The notes: generated by a model from the sequence alone, not told the origin. A stretch of DNA of 64,000 nt from Ohessyouella blattaphilus (GCF_024721265.1 NZ_JAMXOC010000007.1:1-64000), one strand, 5' to 3'. Numbered from the stretch's first letter, positions 17,075 through 26,282 are shown. Program-made: numbers and translations.

Positions 17075-17118
17075 ATCATAGGCAATAATATCAAAGCGAA
17101 TTGTTAGCAAATATTAAC
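17075..17118 (-). promoter_or_regulatory. Cluster promoter with 29-bp shared element, copy 1
   Basis: A TATGAT -10 box (17075-17080) lacks a good -35 hexamer (CAATTC at 17 bases). The 29-bp element at 17090-17118 covers that place. This arrangement is expected for a promoter that depends on an OmpR-type activator. The element matches 9111-9139 at 25 of 29 bases; its minus-strand core is TAACAATTCG. Confidence 0.55.
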
Positions 17119-17164
17119 AAGTTCTTTACCTTTACGAACTATGGCTCCACAAGCCCCACAGACA

Positions 17165-17203
17165 AAATGGCCCTAGCCCAATAAATATAGGGGCTAGAGC
17201 CGA
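17165..17203. terminator. Terminator downstream of purB
   Basis: Stem GGCcCTAGCCC (17169-17179) with GGGCTAGaGCC (17191-17201), one mismatch, 11-base loop. On the minus strand it is followed by ATTTTG, a modest T-run. It separates the purine operon from the envelope cluster. Confidence 0.7.
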
Positions 17204-17236
17204 TTTAACTTCAAAATTCGAAACAATATTTTATTA

Positions 17237-17254
17237 TGCTAAACGTTGATTTCT
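17237..17254. repeat. 18-bp purB 3'-end segment repeated at 3531-3548
   Basis: Encodes the last residues (EINV) and the TAG stop of purB plus two bases. It agrees at 16 of 18 bases with 3531-3548 in direct orientation; together they bracket the ten-gene cluster. It may represent an integration site at a gene 3' end. Confidence 0.4.
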
Positions 17255-18675
17255 GCAGTAACGCCTAGGAGTTCTTCGTTTTCCTTAAGCACTATAGCGA
17301 CTACCTCGTCTAAAAACTTCTCTGTCTGAATCGCCGCTCTACCGGTATACTTCGAAGGTTCCATCGCCTCTTTTAGCTCATCTAAGCTTAAGTTAAAGGC
17401 GGGATCCGCCGCAATTAGTTCTAGTAGGTTATTATCCATACCCTTTTCTTTCACATTTCTACCAGCTTCCATGGAAAGCTCACGAATTCTCTCGTGAAGT
17501 TCCTGGCGATCGCCACCGGCCTTTACCGCATCCATCATGATGTTCTCGGTAGCCATAAACGGCAACTCACTGAGCAAACGCTTTTCAATTACTTTCGGAT
17601 AGACCACTAAACCGTCAGCCACATTTAGGCAAAGATCAAGAATACCATCAATGGCTAAGAATCCTTCCGGAATCGACAAGCGCTTATTCGCCGAATCGTC
17701 TAGCGTTCTTTCAAACCACTGAGTGGCTGAAGTGATTGCGGGATTAAGGGCATCTACCATCACATAACGAGACAAGGACGCAATGCGTTCACTGCGCATG
17801 GGGTTTCTCTTATAAGCCATGGCTGAAGAACCAATCTGTGACTTCTCAAAAGGCTCTTCCACCTCTTTTAGATGCTGAAGTAAACGGATGTCATTGGAGA
17901 ACTTGTGGGCACTGGCTGCAATTCCCGCCAATACATTTAATACCCGGGTATCCACCTTACGAGAATACGTCTGTCCCGAAACCGGATAACAATCCGCGTA
18001 TCCTAATTTCTTAGCAATCAGGGGATCAATTTTATCAATGGTCTCTTGGTCTCCTTCAAATAGCTCTAGGAAACTAGCCTGAGTTCCGGTGGTGCCTTTT
18101 GAGCCTAAAAGCTTGATGGTACTTTTAACGTACTGCAAGTCTTCTAAATCCATCAAAAATTCTTGTAGCCAAAGAGTCGCTCTCTTTCCCACTGTGGTGG
18201 GCTGGGCTGGTTGAAAGTGAGTAAAGCCAAGGGTTGCTTGGTCTTTATACTTTCTCGCAAAATCGCTTAATTTAGCAATTACGTTTACAAGCTTTTTTTC
18301 TACTAAGGCTAGCGCTTCTGACATAACGATAATATCTGTGTTATCACCAACGTAACAAGAAGTCGCTCCTAGATGAATAATGCCTTTGGCTTTCGGACAT
18401 TGAACGCCATAAGCGTGAACGTGAGCCATAACGTCATGGCGTACTTTCTTCTCTTGTTCAGCGGCCACTTCGTAATTAATATCCGTAGCGTGAGCTTTTA
18501 ATTCGGCAATCTGCTCATCCGTTATCTTAAGTCCTAATTCTTTCTCTGTCTCCGCTAGAGCAATCCAAAGACGTCTCCAGGTACGGAACTTTTTGTCAGG
18601 GGAAAAGATATACTGCATCTCCTTGCTGGCATAACGTTGTGAAAGTGGACTAACGTATTTATCAGTTGTACTCAT
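17239..18675 (-). CDS. purB: Adenylosuccinate lyase
   Basis: 478 aa. It cleaves adenylosuccinate to AMP and fumarate, and SAICAR to AICAR, in purine synthesis. The fumarase/aspartase superfamily signature is visible near residue 285 as GSSAMAYKRNPMRSE, with TLGFTHFQPAQPTT (catalytic His region) around 140-150 and IHLGATSCYVGDN near 100. The length fits the longer PurB subtype. It is the last gene of purC-purF-purB, starting 21 bases after purF, and a terminator follows. The final codons are the segment duplicated at 3531-3548. Confidence 0.96.
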   Translation of the reverse strand: MSTTDKYVSPLSQRYASKEMQYIFSPDKKFRTWRRLWIALAETEKELGLKITDEQIAELKAHATDINYEVAAEQEKKVRHDVMAHVHAYGVQCPKAKGIIHLGATSCYVGDNTDIIVMSEALALVEKKLVNVIAKLSDFARKYKDQATLGFTHFQPAQPTTVGKRATLWLQEFLMDLEDLQYVKSTIKLLGSKGTTGTQASFLELFEGDQETIDKIDPLIAKKLGYADCYPVSGQTYSRKVDTRVLNVLAGIAASAHKFSNDIRLLQHLKEVEEPFEKSQIGSSAMAYKRNPMRSERIASLSRYVMVDALNPAITSATQWFERTLDDSANKRLSIPEGFLAIDGILDLCLNVADGLVVYPKVIEKRLLSELPFMATENIMMDAVKAGGDRQELHERIRELSMEAGRNVKEKGMDNNLLELIAADPAFNLSLDELKEAMEPSKYTGRAAIQTEKFLDEVVAIVLKENEELLGVTAEINV

Positions 18676-18696
18676 TCCAAAAAAATTCCTTTCTTC

Positions 18697-20124
18697 CTAT
18701 TCAAACGCGTGAGAAACATCTTTTCCGGGCACTTCCATCGGATACTTACCAGTAAAGCAAGCATCGCAGAAACCGAGACCGGGAATCATCTCTTCTAGCT
18801 TTTCAAGTTCCATGTAGCCTAGAGTATCTGCTCCGATAATCTTACATATCTCATCCTTTGTATGAGTATGAGCGATTAACTGTTCGTTAGAAGGGACATC
18901 GGTTCCAAAATAGCAAGGATATAAAAACGGTGGTGAAGAAATTCGCACATGTACTTCTTTCGCCCCGGCTTTTTTAAGCATTTTTATAATATTTGCTGAA
19001 GTAGTTCCGCGAACGATCGAGTCATCGACCAAGATAATTCGCTTCCCCTTTACCACTTCCTCAATCACGTTTAGCTTGATTTTAACACTGCTTTCGCGCT
19101 GACTCTGCTTCGGTTTGATAAAGGTACGTCCCACATAGCTATTCTTGTGGAATGCCATTCCGTAAGGAATACCGGAGCCTTCAGAATATCCCTTCGCGGC
19201 TACTAACCCCGAATCCGGTACGCCGACAACTAAGTCCGCCTCAACTGGATAGGATTCTGCTAACGCTTTCCCAGCAACGATTCGAGCGTGATATACATTA
19301 ACACCGTCAATCTTTGAATCGGTTCTCGCAAAGTAAATATATTCAAAGATGCAACGCGCTTCCTGTCCCTTCTCCACTGCTAAAGAGGTATCCGAAGTGA
19401 TACCGTCTTTCGTAATACTGACGATTTCACCTGGTTCTACGTCTCTGACAAATTCACCGCCAACGGCAGCAATGGCGCAACTTTCTGAAGCTAGGTAATA
19501 CGTGTCTCCCCGCTTACCGATGCAAAGAGGTTTTAATCCAAAGGGATCCCTAGCACCGATCATCTTTCTCGGGGAACTTACTACTAATGCATAAGCACCC
19601 TTGATCTTCTGCATGGCCGCCTTTACCGCCTGCTCAGCTGAGTGTGTCTTGATTCGCTCTCTGGCAATATGATAAGCAATCACTTCGGAATCGATAGTTG
19701 TCTGAAAAATAGCGCCCGTATACTCTAATTCCTTACGAAGCTCTACGGCGTTTGTCAAATTACCGTTATGGGCAATAGCTAAGGTTCCCTTAATGTAATT
19801 GATTACTAAAGGCATGGCGTTCTCTGCTCTTGAAGCGCCAGCAGTAGAATAGCGAACGTGGCCAATCCCTAGATTTCCCTTTAAAGAAGATAAAGACTCT
19901 TCATCGAAAACGTCATTTACTAATCCTAACCCTTTTTTGGAAATCATCTTTCGTTCACCGGAAGTATCTGTCACCGCTATCCCACAGCTTTCCTGCCCTC
20001 TATGCTGCAGGGCAAAGAGACCATAGTAAATAGAAGCGGCAACATCTTCTCCGTCTAACCCGTAAGCGCCAAAGACTCCACATTCTTCCCCGGTTCCAGT
20101 TGTGACTTTCTCAAATTTGTTCAT
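18697..20124 (-). CDS. purF: Amidophosphoribosyltransferase
   Basis: 475 aa. It makes 5-phosphoribosylamine from PRPP and glutamine, the committed step of purine synthesis. A short propeptide precedes the catalytic cysteine in EECGVFGAYG, as in the Bacillus-type enzyme. The N-terminal Ntn glutaminase domain has HRGQESCGI and HNGNLTN; the phosphoribosyltransferase domain has the PRPP motif ILVDDSIVRGTT. Cysteines in CIFEYIYFAR, YPCYFGTD and GFCDACF fit the 4Fe-4S-containing subtype. ATG with AAGGAG upstream. It lies 12 bases after purC. Confidence 0.97.
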   Translation of the reverse strand: MNKFEKVTTGTGEECGVFGAYGLDGEDVAASIYYGLFALQHRGQESCGIAVTDTSGERKMISKKGLGLVNDVFDEESLSSLKGNLGIGHVRYSTAGASRAENAMPLVINYIKGTLAIAHNGNLTNAVELRKELEYTGAIFQTTIDSEVIAYHIARERIKTHSAEQAVKAAMQKIKGAYALVVSSPRKMIGARDPFGLKPLCIGKRGDTYYLASESCAIAAVGGEFVRDVEPGEIVSITKDGITSDTSLAVEKGQEARCIFEYIYFARTDSKIDGVNVYHARIVAGKALAESYPVEADLVVGVPDSGLVAAKGYSEGSGIPYGMAFHKNSYVGRTFIKPKQSQRESSVKIKLNVIEEVVKGKRIILVDDSIVRGTTSANIIKMLKKAGAKEVHVRISSPPFLYPCYFGTDVPSNEQLIAHTHTKDEICKIIGADTLGYMELEKLEEMIPGLGFCDACFTGKYPMEVPGKDVSHAFE

Positions 20125-20136
20125 TTAAAAAACTCC

Positions 20137-20844
20137 TTATTTAATTCCGATTCTTCTAAACACTTCTTGGTAGGCATCTTCCACGTTCCCCATATCTCGG
20201 CGGAAACGATCCTTATCTAGCTTTTCTCTCGTCTTAATATCCCAGAGGCGACAAGTATCTGGTGACACTTCATCAGCTAAGATAATTTGATCGTGGAAGC
20301 GACCAAATTCAATTTTAAAGTCGATTAGCTCAATGCCTGCCTCGGCAAAGAACTTACTTAACACTTCGTTTATTTTAAAGGTGTACTCCGTAATTTTATC
20401 AATCTCTTCGCGGGTTGCCGCACCAATAGCAATCGCATAGTAATCGTTAATCATCGGATCGCCAAGAGCGTCATCCTTATAACTAAATTCCAGCGTCGGT
20501 GCCAGTAACTTGCGACCTTCCTCGATTCCTAGCTTCTGAGCAAAACTACCAGCCGCCACATTTCTGACAATCACTTCTAGAGGAACGATTTCCACTTTCT
20601 TTACCGCTGTTTCCCGGTCGCTTAACTCCTCAACGTAGTGGGTCGGAATCCCTTCCTCTTCTAACATGCGGAAGATATAGTTGGTCATACGGTTATTAAT
20701 CACACCTTTACCTACTATGGTTCCCTTTTTTTCTCCATTAAAAGCGGTGGCGTCATCCTTATAATCAACGATAACCACATCTGGATCTTCTGTCATAAAT
20801 ACTTTTTTGGCTTTACCTTCGTATAACTGCTCTAATTTTTGCAT
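20137..20844 (-). CDS. purC: SAICAR synthetase
   Basis: 235 aa, standard bacterial length. It joins CAIR and aspartate with ATP to give SAICAR. Motifs: [10 protein letters not shown] at the N-terminus, [28 protein letters not shown] and [12 protein letters not shown]. It is the first gene of purC-purF-purB, with a promoter at 20895-20923. I saw no purine riboswitch or PurR-type operator in the 79-base leader region. Confidence 0.97.
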   Translation of the reverse strand: MQKLEQLYEGKAKKVFMTEDPDVVIVDYKDDATAFNGEKKGTIVGKGVINNRMTNYIFRMLEEEGIPTHYVEELSDRETAVKKVEIVPLEVIVRNVAAGSFAQKLGIEEGRKLLAPTLEFSYKDDALGDPMINDYYAIAIGAATREEIDKITEYTFKINEVLSKFFAEAGIELIDFKIEFGRFHDQIILADEVSPDTCRLWDIKTREKLDKDRFRRDMGNVEDAYQEVFRRIGIK

Positions 20845-20877
20845 TCCTTACACCTTTCTTATTATCATCATGTACTG

Positions 20878-20923
20878 AAAAACACTGCCTAACTAGTATA
20901 ATACAAGGCAGTGTCAAAATCAA
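20878..20923 (-). promoter_or_regulatory. Overlapping terminator (TPR gene) and promoter (purC operon)
   Basis: A perfect 9-bp stem, ACACTGCCT (20882-20890) with AGGCAGTGT (20906-20914), is followed on the minus strand by TTTTT, ending the upstream unit. The purC promoter, TTGATT (20918-20923), 17 bases, TATACT (20895-20900), straddles it, with the -10 box in the hairpin loop. The new transcript would begin inside the downstream arm, so it cannot form the terminator. Confidence 0.7.
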
Positions 20924-21691
20924 TTACGTATCGAATTTTCGATAGTCTTCTTTCCATTTAGCAAGCTTCTCAGGCGTTACATCGAGATCGATCATCTTTT
21001 TAAGACTGGACATTTCTTCCTTCATCTTTTTATCCATAGCGAGAAACTCGCTGTTACCCGAGAGCATTTTAACATACTCTACTTCTGGTAAAGAGCGATA
21101 ACAACTATAAAGATACGCACGCAAAATACTCGGTGTGGATAACACCCGGTACGCCTCTTTATACGCTCCTGCCGCTTCTTGGTAAAGAAACTGGTTGCCG
21201 TAGCAGCTTCCTAGGGAAGCATAAATGCTCGCATAGAACTCCTCCGAAACCGTTTCGTCATGCTCATCTCCAAGTATCCCTTGGTAAACTAGAATCGCCG
21301 CATCGTATTCACCGCTTTGTAATAAGGTATCCGCCTTAAACTTTTCGCGCTCCACCTCTTTTTGATCTTTAAGCTTAGCAAGGGTAACCTCGATGCCCGC
21401 AATCTCTTCCGCCAAATAAATATTAGAGGCTTCTAAAACAGCCGCAATAAAGGTTGCCTCGGAACCGTTTTTTGCTAAGATAAAGCGCAGCTCCGTCGCC
21501 AGTGCACTCATTCCCAGTTCCCGGTCAATCCAGCCACAAAGAGCGTGATTCATAATGGTATAGTCAATCAAATAGAGATAGTTCACCAAATAGTAACAAA
21601 GCTCTTCAATAGAATAAATCTTCTTATGTACCCGCGTAATTTCATAGGGGATTTTTGCTTTTTTTTCATGACATAGAATTAAACTGCCCAC
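20924..21691 (-). CDS. TPR-like protein of a three-gene unknown system
   Basis: 255 aa from a GTG with TTAGGAGG five bases upstream. Residues about 115-205 have TPR-like helix pairs (ADTLLQSGEYDAAILVYQGI, ASLGSCYGNQFLYQEAAGAY). The N-terminal region is helical without recognised motifs; no signal peptide or membrane span is evident. The start lies inside the end of the Hsp70-like gene (26-base overlap), so the products are probably made together and may interact. The function is unknown; a scaffold or co-chaperone-like role for the neighbouring ATPase-like protein is inferred. Confidence 0.75.
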   Translation of the reverse strand: MGSLILCHEKKAKIPYEITRVHKKIYSIEELCYYLVNYLYLIDYTIMNHALCGWIDRELGMSALATELRFILAKNGSEATFIAAVLEASNIYLAEEIAGIEVTLAKLKDQKEVEREKFKADTLLQSGEYDAAILVYQGILGDEHDETVSEEFYASIYASLGSCYGNQFLYQEAAGAYKEAYRVLSTPSILRAYLYSCYRSLPEVEYVKMLSGNSEFLAMDKKMKEEMSSLKKMIDLDVTPEKLAKWKEDYRKFDT

Positions 21692-22949
21692 TACTTCCTC
21701 CTAAATCAATCAACTTCTCCATCTTAAAGCCAGAGCTTTCAAAAAACTCGCCGAACCCAATATCCTTAACCGTAACCTTGCAGGTACGATCATCAAAAAA
21801 CATTACATCAATCAGTACTCGCAACGAATAGTCCTTTCGCACAGGCAACCCTTCTAGCGAGATTCTCTCTATCTTAACTTCACCACCTACTAAAGACTCC
21901 ACTTGCACCTCTAAATCCTGAGTGTCTTCAAGAATCACTTCCCACTCATTATCGGCTTCGTACCAGTGGCGCCCCCAATTAACCAGCGGATGCCATATCT
22001 CTTTCCCACGCTCACGAACACGCAAACAAAGTCTCGTCAGCAGACTGGTGTGGTCTAAATAAATCGGTACCATTTGCTCCTCGAACATCCTCTTATACGA
22101 ATAGTAGCAAGCTCCTTTACTGTAAAGATTGTTACCAACAAAGGCCCGACGACCATTGCATAAGACTCTTAAGGAGTTGGGAAACCATTCATTCTCAAAG
22201 CCTTCACCTGTTAGAAAAACGCTACTAACTACCTTTTTCTCAAAGACACCTTGAATAAACGTCTTAAACTTTTCATCCGCATCCCGGGCCCGGTTATCAT
22301 CCATCACCGGGAAGATTGCGGAAAGCTCTTCAATCGTCGCCCCTGCCACTTCTTCAACCGTCACGTACAGATTCGGGTCATCACGCTTTCGCGAACTAAG
22401 CCGACGAAGCATATATGCCTTCATCTCCTTCTTATTGCAGCTAAAAAGCGCTGCTTCGTACTGCCACAACTCTTTCGGTTGATCGTACATAAAATGACAG
22501 AAGCTCTCCTGGTAATCCTGTACGGCAATATTTGATTTGGCAATTCCCAAGTGCTGTCCTAATCCCTTTAAAAGATTGTACATATCTACATCGGCACTAG
22601 GAACGCTAAAGGTGATATATTCTATTTTGTCGAACTGTTCTAAGGATAATTGAATAAACTTGGCTAGTAGCCACACAGCATCGTAAGATTTGCCGCCCAC
22701 TTCAATTTTCTCACGCTTTCTTGCCTTCGAGAAAAAATCTGTAAACGCCACCCCTTCGTTAATAATCTCTAAACGCTTAGCTTCTTTTCCATAAACCCAG
22801 CGCTCATTAAAGAACGCTAAAATCAAGGGAATCTGGTAATTATTTGTCCCCGCACTTACGGTTTCTGGCTCTTCATCTTCAAAGTTGTAAAAGCTAATTT
22901 GACCATATAGGTCATTGATGTCATAACCGAGAATATATCCCTTGCCCAC
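21666..22949 (-). CDS. Hsp70/actin-fold-like protein (DUF5716-like)
   Basis: 427 aa from a GTG preceded by AAGGAGG. The N-terminus GYILGYDINDLYGQISFY resembles the phosphate-1 loop of ASKHA proteins; VFLTGEGFENEWFP and GNNLYSKGACYYS resemble the adenosine motif and following helix of Hsp70. Canonical Thr/Gly residues of the phosphate loop are altered (YDINDLYGQ), so ATP hydrolysis is not certain. A C-terminal beta region (about 345-410) may correspond to a substrate-binding-like part. I associate this family with DUF5716 proteins of Lachnospiraceae, from memory. It is encoded between the 1096-aa and the TPR-like proteins. Confidence 0.7.
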   Translation of the reverse strand: MGKGYILGYDINDLYGQISFYNFEDEEPETVSAGTNNYQIPLILAFFNERWVYGKEAKRLEIINEGVAFTDFFSKARKREKIEVGGKSYDAVWLLAKFIQLSLEQFDKIEYITFSVPSADVDMYNLLKGLGQHLGIAKSNIAVQDYQESFCHFMYDQPKELWQYEAALFSCNKKEMKAYMLRRLSSRKRDDPNLYVTVEEVAGATIEELSAIFPVMDDNRARDADEKFKTFIQGVFEKKVVSSVFLTGEGFENEWFPNSLRVLCNGRRAFVGNNLYSKGACYYSYKRMFEEQMVPIYLDHTSLLTRLCLRVRERGKEIWHPLVNWGRHWYEADNEWEVILEDTQDLEVQVESLVGGEVKIERISLEGLPVRKDYSLRVLIDVMFFDDRTCKVTVKDIGFGEFFESSGFKMEKLIDLGGSSGQFNSMS

Positions 22950-22970
22950 GGCGTCCTCCTTCTTTTCCTT

Positions 22971-25900
22971 TTAATATTTCACATAAAACTCTCTACCGAT
23001 GGCTTCCTCTTCCTCATAAGCAACCATCGCTGCCATCTGCTTAGCCGGGCTTAACTCGCTCATTTCGTTAAGCCTTGCATAGCGTCCCGCTAGCTTATCC
23101 TCATTCCCGCACCTCAAGAAATTTTTAGGCGTTTCTAGCACCTGTTCGTCAGTATTCTCGACAAAGTAGTAGACCAACTCTTCATCGCTAAATAAAGTTA
23201 GAGTCTTGACGTAGATATTGCCAAAGACAGGAATCAGTGCCTCCTTACGATAGGATAGATCCTCGTCCTGGGCACGTTTTATTTTATAAAAAACCTGAAC
23301 ATTTCCGCCAAACTTAGCCGTATAGGAAATAATACATTTGTCATAAAGTTGCAGTTGTCTAAGCCAGCTCTTAGGGTACTCCTTATAAAAAGGCATAATA
23401 ATGTTTTTTTCGCACATTTCGCCAAGTACTTTCCTTAGAACTTGTTCTTCGTCCTCTTTATAGCTCCTAGTGCTATAGCGTTTCAAAAGCGCTACCTTAC
23501 AAATATCTGCTAAGTCTTCGCCTAACTCGCACTCTCGCATAATAATGTCAAAGGTACTTTGCTTTGTTATATGCTTTGCCAAAAAGTACTCTTTGGCTAC
23601 TAGCGCAAGGTACGCCTGTTTCAAACGAAAATACACCCGCTCAGAGGCATAATAGGAGAGGAAAATTTCCTCCTCATCCAAAAGGTTTTCTGAAAAAACC
23701 ATCTGGGTAATAATCCGCTCAGCAATCTGCCCCACCGGCAACTCATACCCCCTTAAAGCCGTATAAATCCGTTTCATCAGTGACGTTCCGCCGACAAAGT
23801 ATTCGCCCAAATAGGAAAGAGTCACCTTATCGTAAAACCCTTCTTTAAAAAGTTCTAATACGTAATAGAGAATGGTACTATCTTCTTTTATCTCCTCATC
23901 CCGCAATTTATGGCTAAAGAAACTCAAAATTTCCTTGTGACGATAGGGCCTAAAGCCATTATCCTTTAGATTATCCAGCGTCAACTCCAGCCGCTTTACC
24001 GGCTCTTTCCAAGCACCGGTAGTGGTGGCGTATTTTTTACAAAACTCCAAAAATCTCGGTTCATAAAATAAACGCTTCGTATCATAAGAAATAGAGTCCG
24101 TATAATAACGGCCATCCTTTGATTCCCAGATAACCCTGGCTTCTTTATCATACAGACAGATAATCGCACCTCCCGTTTGATACGGAACCTTTTGACGAAC
24201 TTTACCGTCTTTTTCTATCACATGAACATAGGCCATATTATTCAATTTCGTCTTCACTTCATAAGCGTAACAAATATCCCTAAGAGCTTCGATTTGCCCA
24301 CTAGTAAGTTCTTCTTCCCTGAGGAAGCGCTTATATAACACCCGCAGCGATTCCGTAATACGGCGCTGCTCAAGTTGGCGGATAGTAAAAGCATAAATTT
24401 GCTCCCGGTAAGAAAAGTAAAGATCACCCGACTCGCCCTCGTTTTCTACTAAACTAGCGTAGAGGAAAGCCGTCTTCTTGTAATCTAGATTGCTGCCGTG
24501 CATATAGTATAAATAAAGAACTCTCGGCAGGGGGCCGTGTATCTTGGTCTCGTCAAGAGTCTCCATAAAGTAATCGTATAGTCTCGCTAGCTTCAAATCT
24601 TGGTCAATCGCCAACTTATACCATTTGTTATACTTCCTTTCCACCTTCCCTCCACGAATAAGCAAGGTTACAATGGAATTGAGAAGCGTCGGTTCTTGAT
24701 ATATCTCGTACGACCGAGAAAGTACCCGAAAAAGCTTCTCGGAATAAAACTTCTGCTGACTGGCAAAATTCGCCAAATGAAGAGCCATCTCTCGCGTTAC
24801 CAATTGATACTTAACAGAAAAATTAAGAACCTGTAGTTCAAAATCTCCTAATTTTTTTATTAAATCCGGCTTTTCCTTATAGCATAAAAATGCTTCCAAA
24901 TAGTAAATCACTTGGTGATTATCAAAGGCAAAGTGCTGTTCTAGAGCGTGAATACGCTTCGTTGGCGAACGAAACTTCACATCCAAATCCATAATCATCC
25001 ACAGAAGTAGCCAAGACTCTTGATGCCTAGTATACGTCTTCTCAATATCACTTAGCACCCGGGCGTGGTGACTTCCTTCGCCGCGAATAAGAGCCGTAAG
25101 ATAAAGGTAATAGCAGTTCACCTCAAAATCTTTTACGAGAGCAAAGCGGTTGTAGTTATAATTCTCTAAAATCCACTTGGCCTCTTCTATTTTTTTACCA
25201 ATAATACTAATATGAGCCGTCAACAGCTGATACATATCATTCTGAGGGTCCATATTTCTCAGCGTCTGCATACGCAGCAAGGACTGGCCCACCCATTCGT
25301 TGGTGTTTTCAAGTCCGCCTACGTTGCGAATATAGCCTTTGAGAATCTGTCCCATGTAGATTTCGGCCATGCGGTGATCTTCATCACTCTCGCCCGACTG
25401 CATAACCTCCACATCGTAAACTAAGGTTTCGTACGGGGTCGTGAAAGAAAGTCGCCCGTAATTGTGACCGGCGTGAAGCTTCTCTGGTCTCACAAAGAAT
25501 TCAAATTCATAGGCGTTACCTACGAAATCATCGGTGGTAAAAGTATCTCTTGATAAGCGAATAAAGTCGCCGTCGGCCGCTACTTTTACCGGCATAAAGC
25601 CCCAGGTATTCTTCATCACCGTCAGCATTCCTTTGGTCGCATCCGTCACATCTTCAAAGAGCATACCTTCTCCTTGTAACGTTAGGAAAATGCACTCTTT
25701 AAGCTTCGTACCCACTAAGAACTCTTCTAGCGCTTGTTCACCTAGTGACCACTTCCGCATATTGTCATATAGATAAAAAATACGTTCGTTTTCGTATTTT
25801 AAAATTTCATAAAAATCTTTCGAGCGAAATAGACGTGCAGCCTCAGAATAGTCCTTAATCGCCAACTTCTTAAAGTCCGCGGTACTCTGAATCTTTCCAT

Positions 25901-26261
25901 AAGCCGTATTGATATATGGCTTTTCCGTAATGGCGGTAAAGTCAAGGTCGTACTCGCCCACATCACACACTACCGTAAAGCTACCCTTTTCCACGTGTCC
26001 CGGCAAAAGTCCGCGACCGTCATAGGTGAAATCCACCCGGTTATTAACGCCGTCAAAGCCTTGATCTTTTAAAGTGACACGCAAAGAAGAGGGATATACT
26101 AGCCCTCTTATTTTCTCGTTCGTATTTGATTTTATGTTAAGACTTCCCCTATATACTTCTCCCTCACCGATAATAATTACGATATTGGTTTCATCGAAAC
26201 TTATCCTCGGCTTCTCAGTACGGAAATCCCCCTTTGAAAATCGTTGAATTTTATCCTTCAC
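22971..26261 (-). CDS. Large Ig-like/helical-repeat protein (DUF5717-like)
   Basis: 1096 aa from a GTG; only a weak AGGT precedes it. Residues about 1-290 are beta-rich with two Ig-like or bacterial surface-type modules (VYRGSLNIKSNTNEKIRG, YGRLSFTTPYETLVYDVEV). Residues about 300-900 are long helices resembling an alpha solenoid. The C-terminus is mixed and ends in acidic helices. No signal peptide or membrane span is seen, so it is probably cytoplasmic. First gene of the three-gene unit with the Hsp70-like and TPR-like genes. From memory it fits DUF5717. The function is unknown; a large partner of the ATPase-like protein is my inference. Confidence 0.7.
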   Translation of the reverse strand: MKDKIQRFSKGDFRTEKPRISFDETNIVIIIGEGEVYRGSLNIKSNTNEKIRGLVYPSSLRVTLKDQGFDGVNNRVDFTYDGRGLLPGHVEKGSFTVVCDVGEYDLDFTAITEKPYINTAYGKIQSTADFKKLAIKDYSEAARLFRSKDFYEILKYENERIFYLYDNMRKWSLGEQALEEFLVGTKLKECIFLTLQGEGMLFEDVTDATKGMLTVMKNTWGFMPVKVAADGDFIRLSRDTFTTDDFVGNAYEFEFFVRPEKLHAGHNYGRLSFTTPYETLVYDVEVMQSGESDEDHRMAEIYMGQILKGYIRNVGGLENTNEWVGQSLLRMQTLRNMDPQNDMYQLLTAHISIIGKKIEEAKWILENYNYNRFALVKDFEVNCYYLYLTALIRGEGSHHARVLSDIEKTYTRHQESWLLLWMIMDLDVKFRSPTKRIHALEQHFAFDNHQVIYYLEAFLCYKEKPDLIKKLGDFELQVLNFSVKYQLVTREMALHLANFASQQKFYSEKLFRVLSRSYEIYQEPTLLNSIVTLLIRGGKVERKYNKWYKLAIDQDLKLARLYDYFMETLDETKIHGPLPRVLYLYYMHGSNLDYKKTAFLYASLVENEGESGDLYFSYREQIYAFTIRQLEQRRITESLRVLYKRFLREEELTSGQIEALRDICYAYEVKTKLNNMAYVHVIEKDGKVRQKVPYQTGGAIICLYDKEARVIWESKDGRYYTDSISYDTKRLFYEPRFLEFCKKYATTTGAWKEPVKRLELTLDNLKDNGFRPYRHKEILSFFSHKLRDEEIKEDSTILYYVLELFKEGFYDKVTLSYLGEYFVGGTSLMKRIYTALRGYELPVGQIAERIITQMVFSENLLDEEEIFLSYYASERVYFRLKQAYLALVAKEYFLAKHITKQSTFDIIMRECELGEDLADICKVALLKRYSTRSYKEDEEQVLRKVLGEMCEKNIIMPFYKEYPKSWLRQLQLYDKCIISYTAKFGGNVQVFYKIKRAQDEDLSYRKEALIPVFGNIYVKTLTLFSDEELVYYFVENTDEQVLETPKNFLRCGNEDKLAGRYARLNEMSELSPAKQMAAMVAYEEEEAIGREFYVKY

Positions 26262-26282
26262 GATCTATACCTGCTGCCTTCG

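Noticed and set aside
3549-17236. Active integrative element
   Set aside because: No integrase, relaxase, transposase or excision gene is present; only the border repeat hints at transfer.
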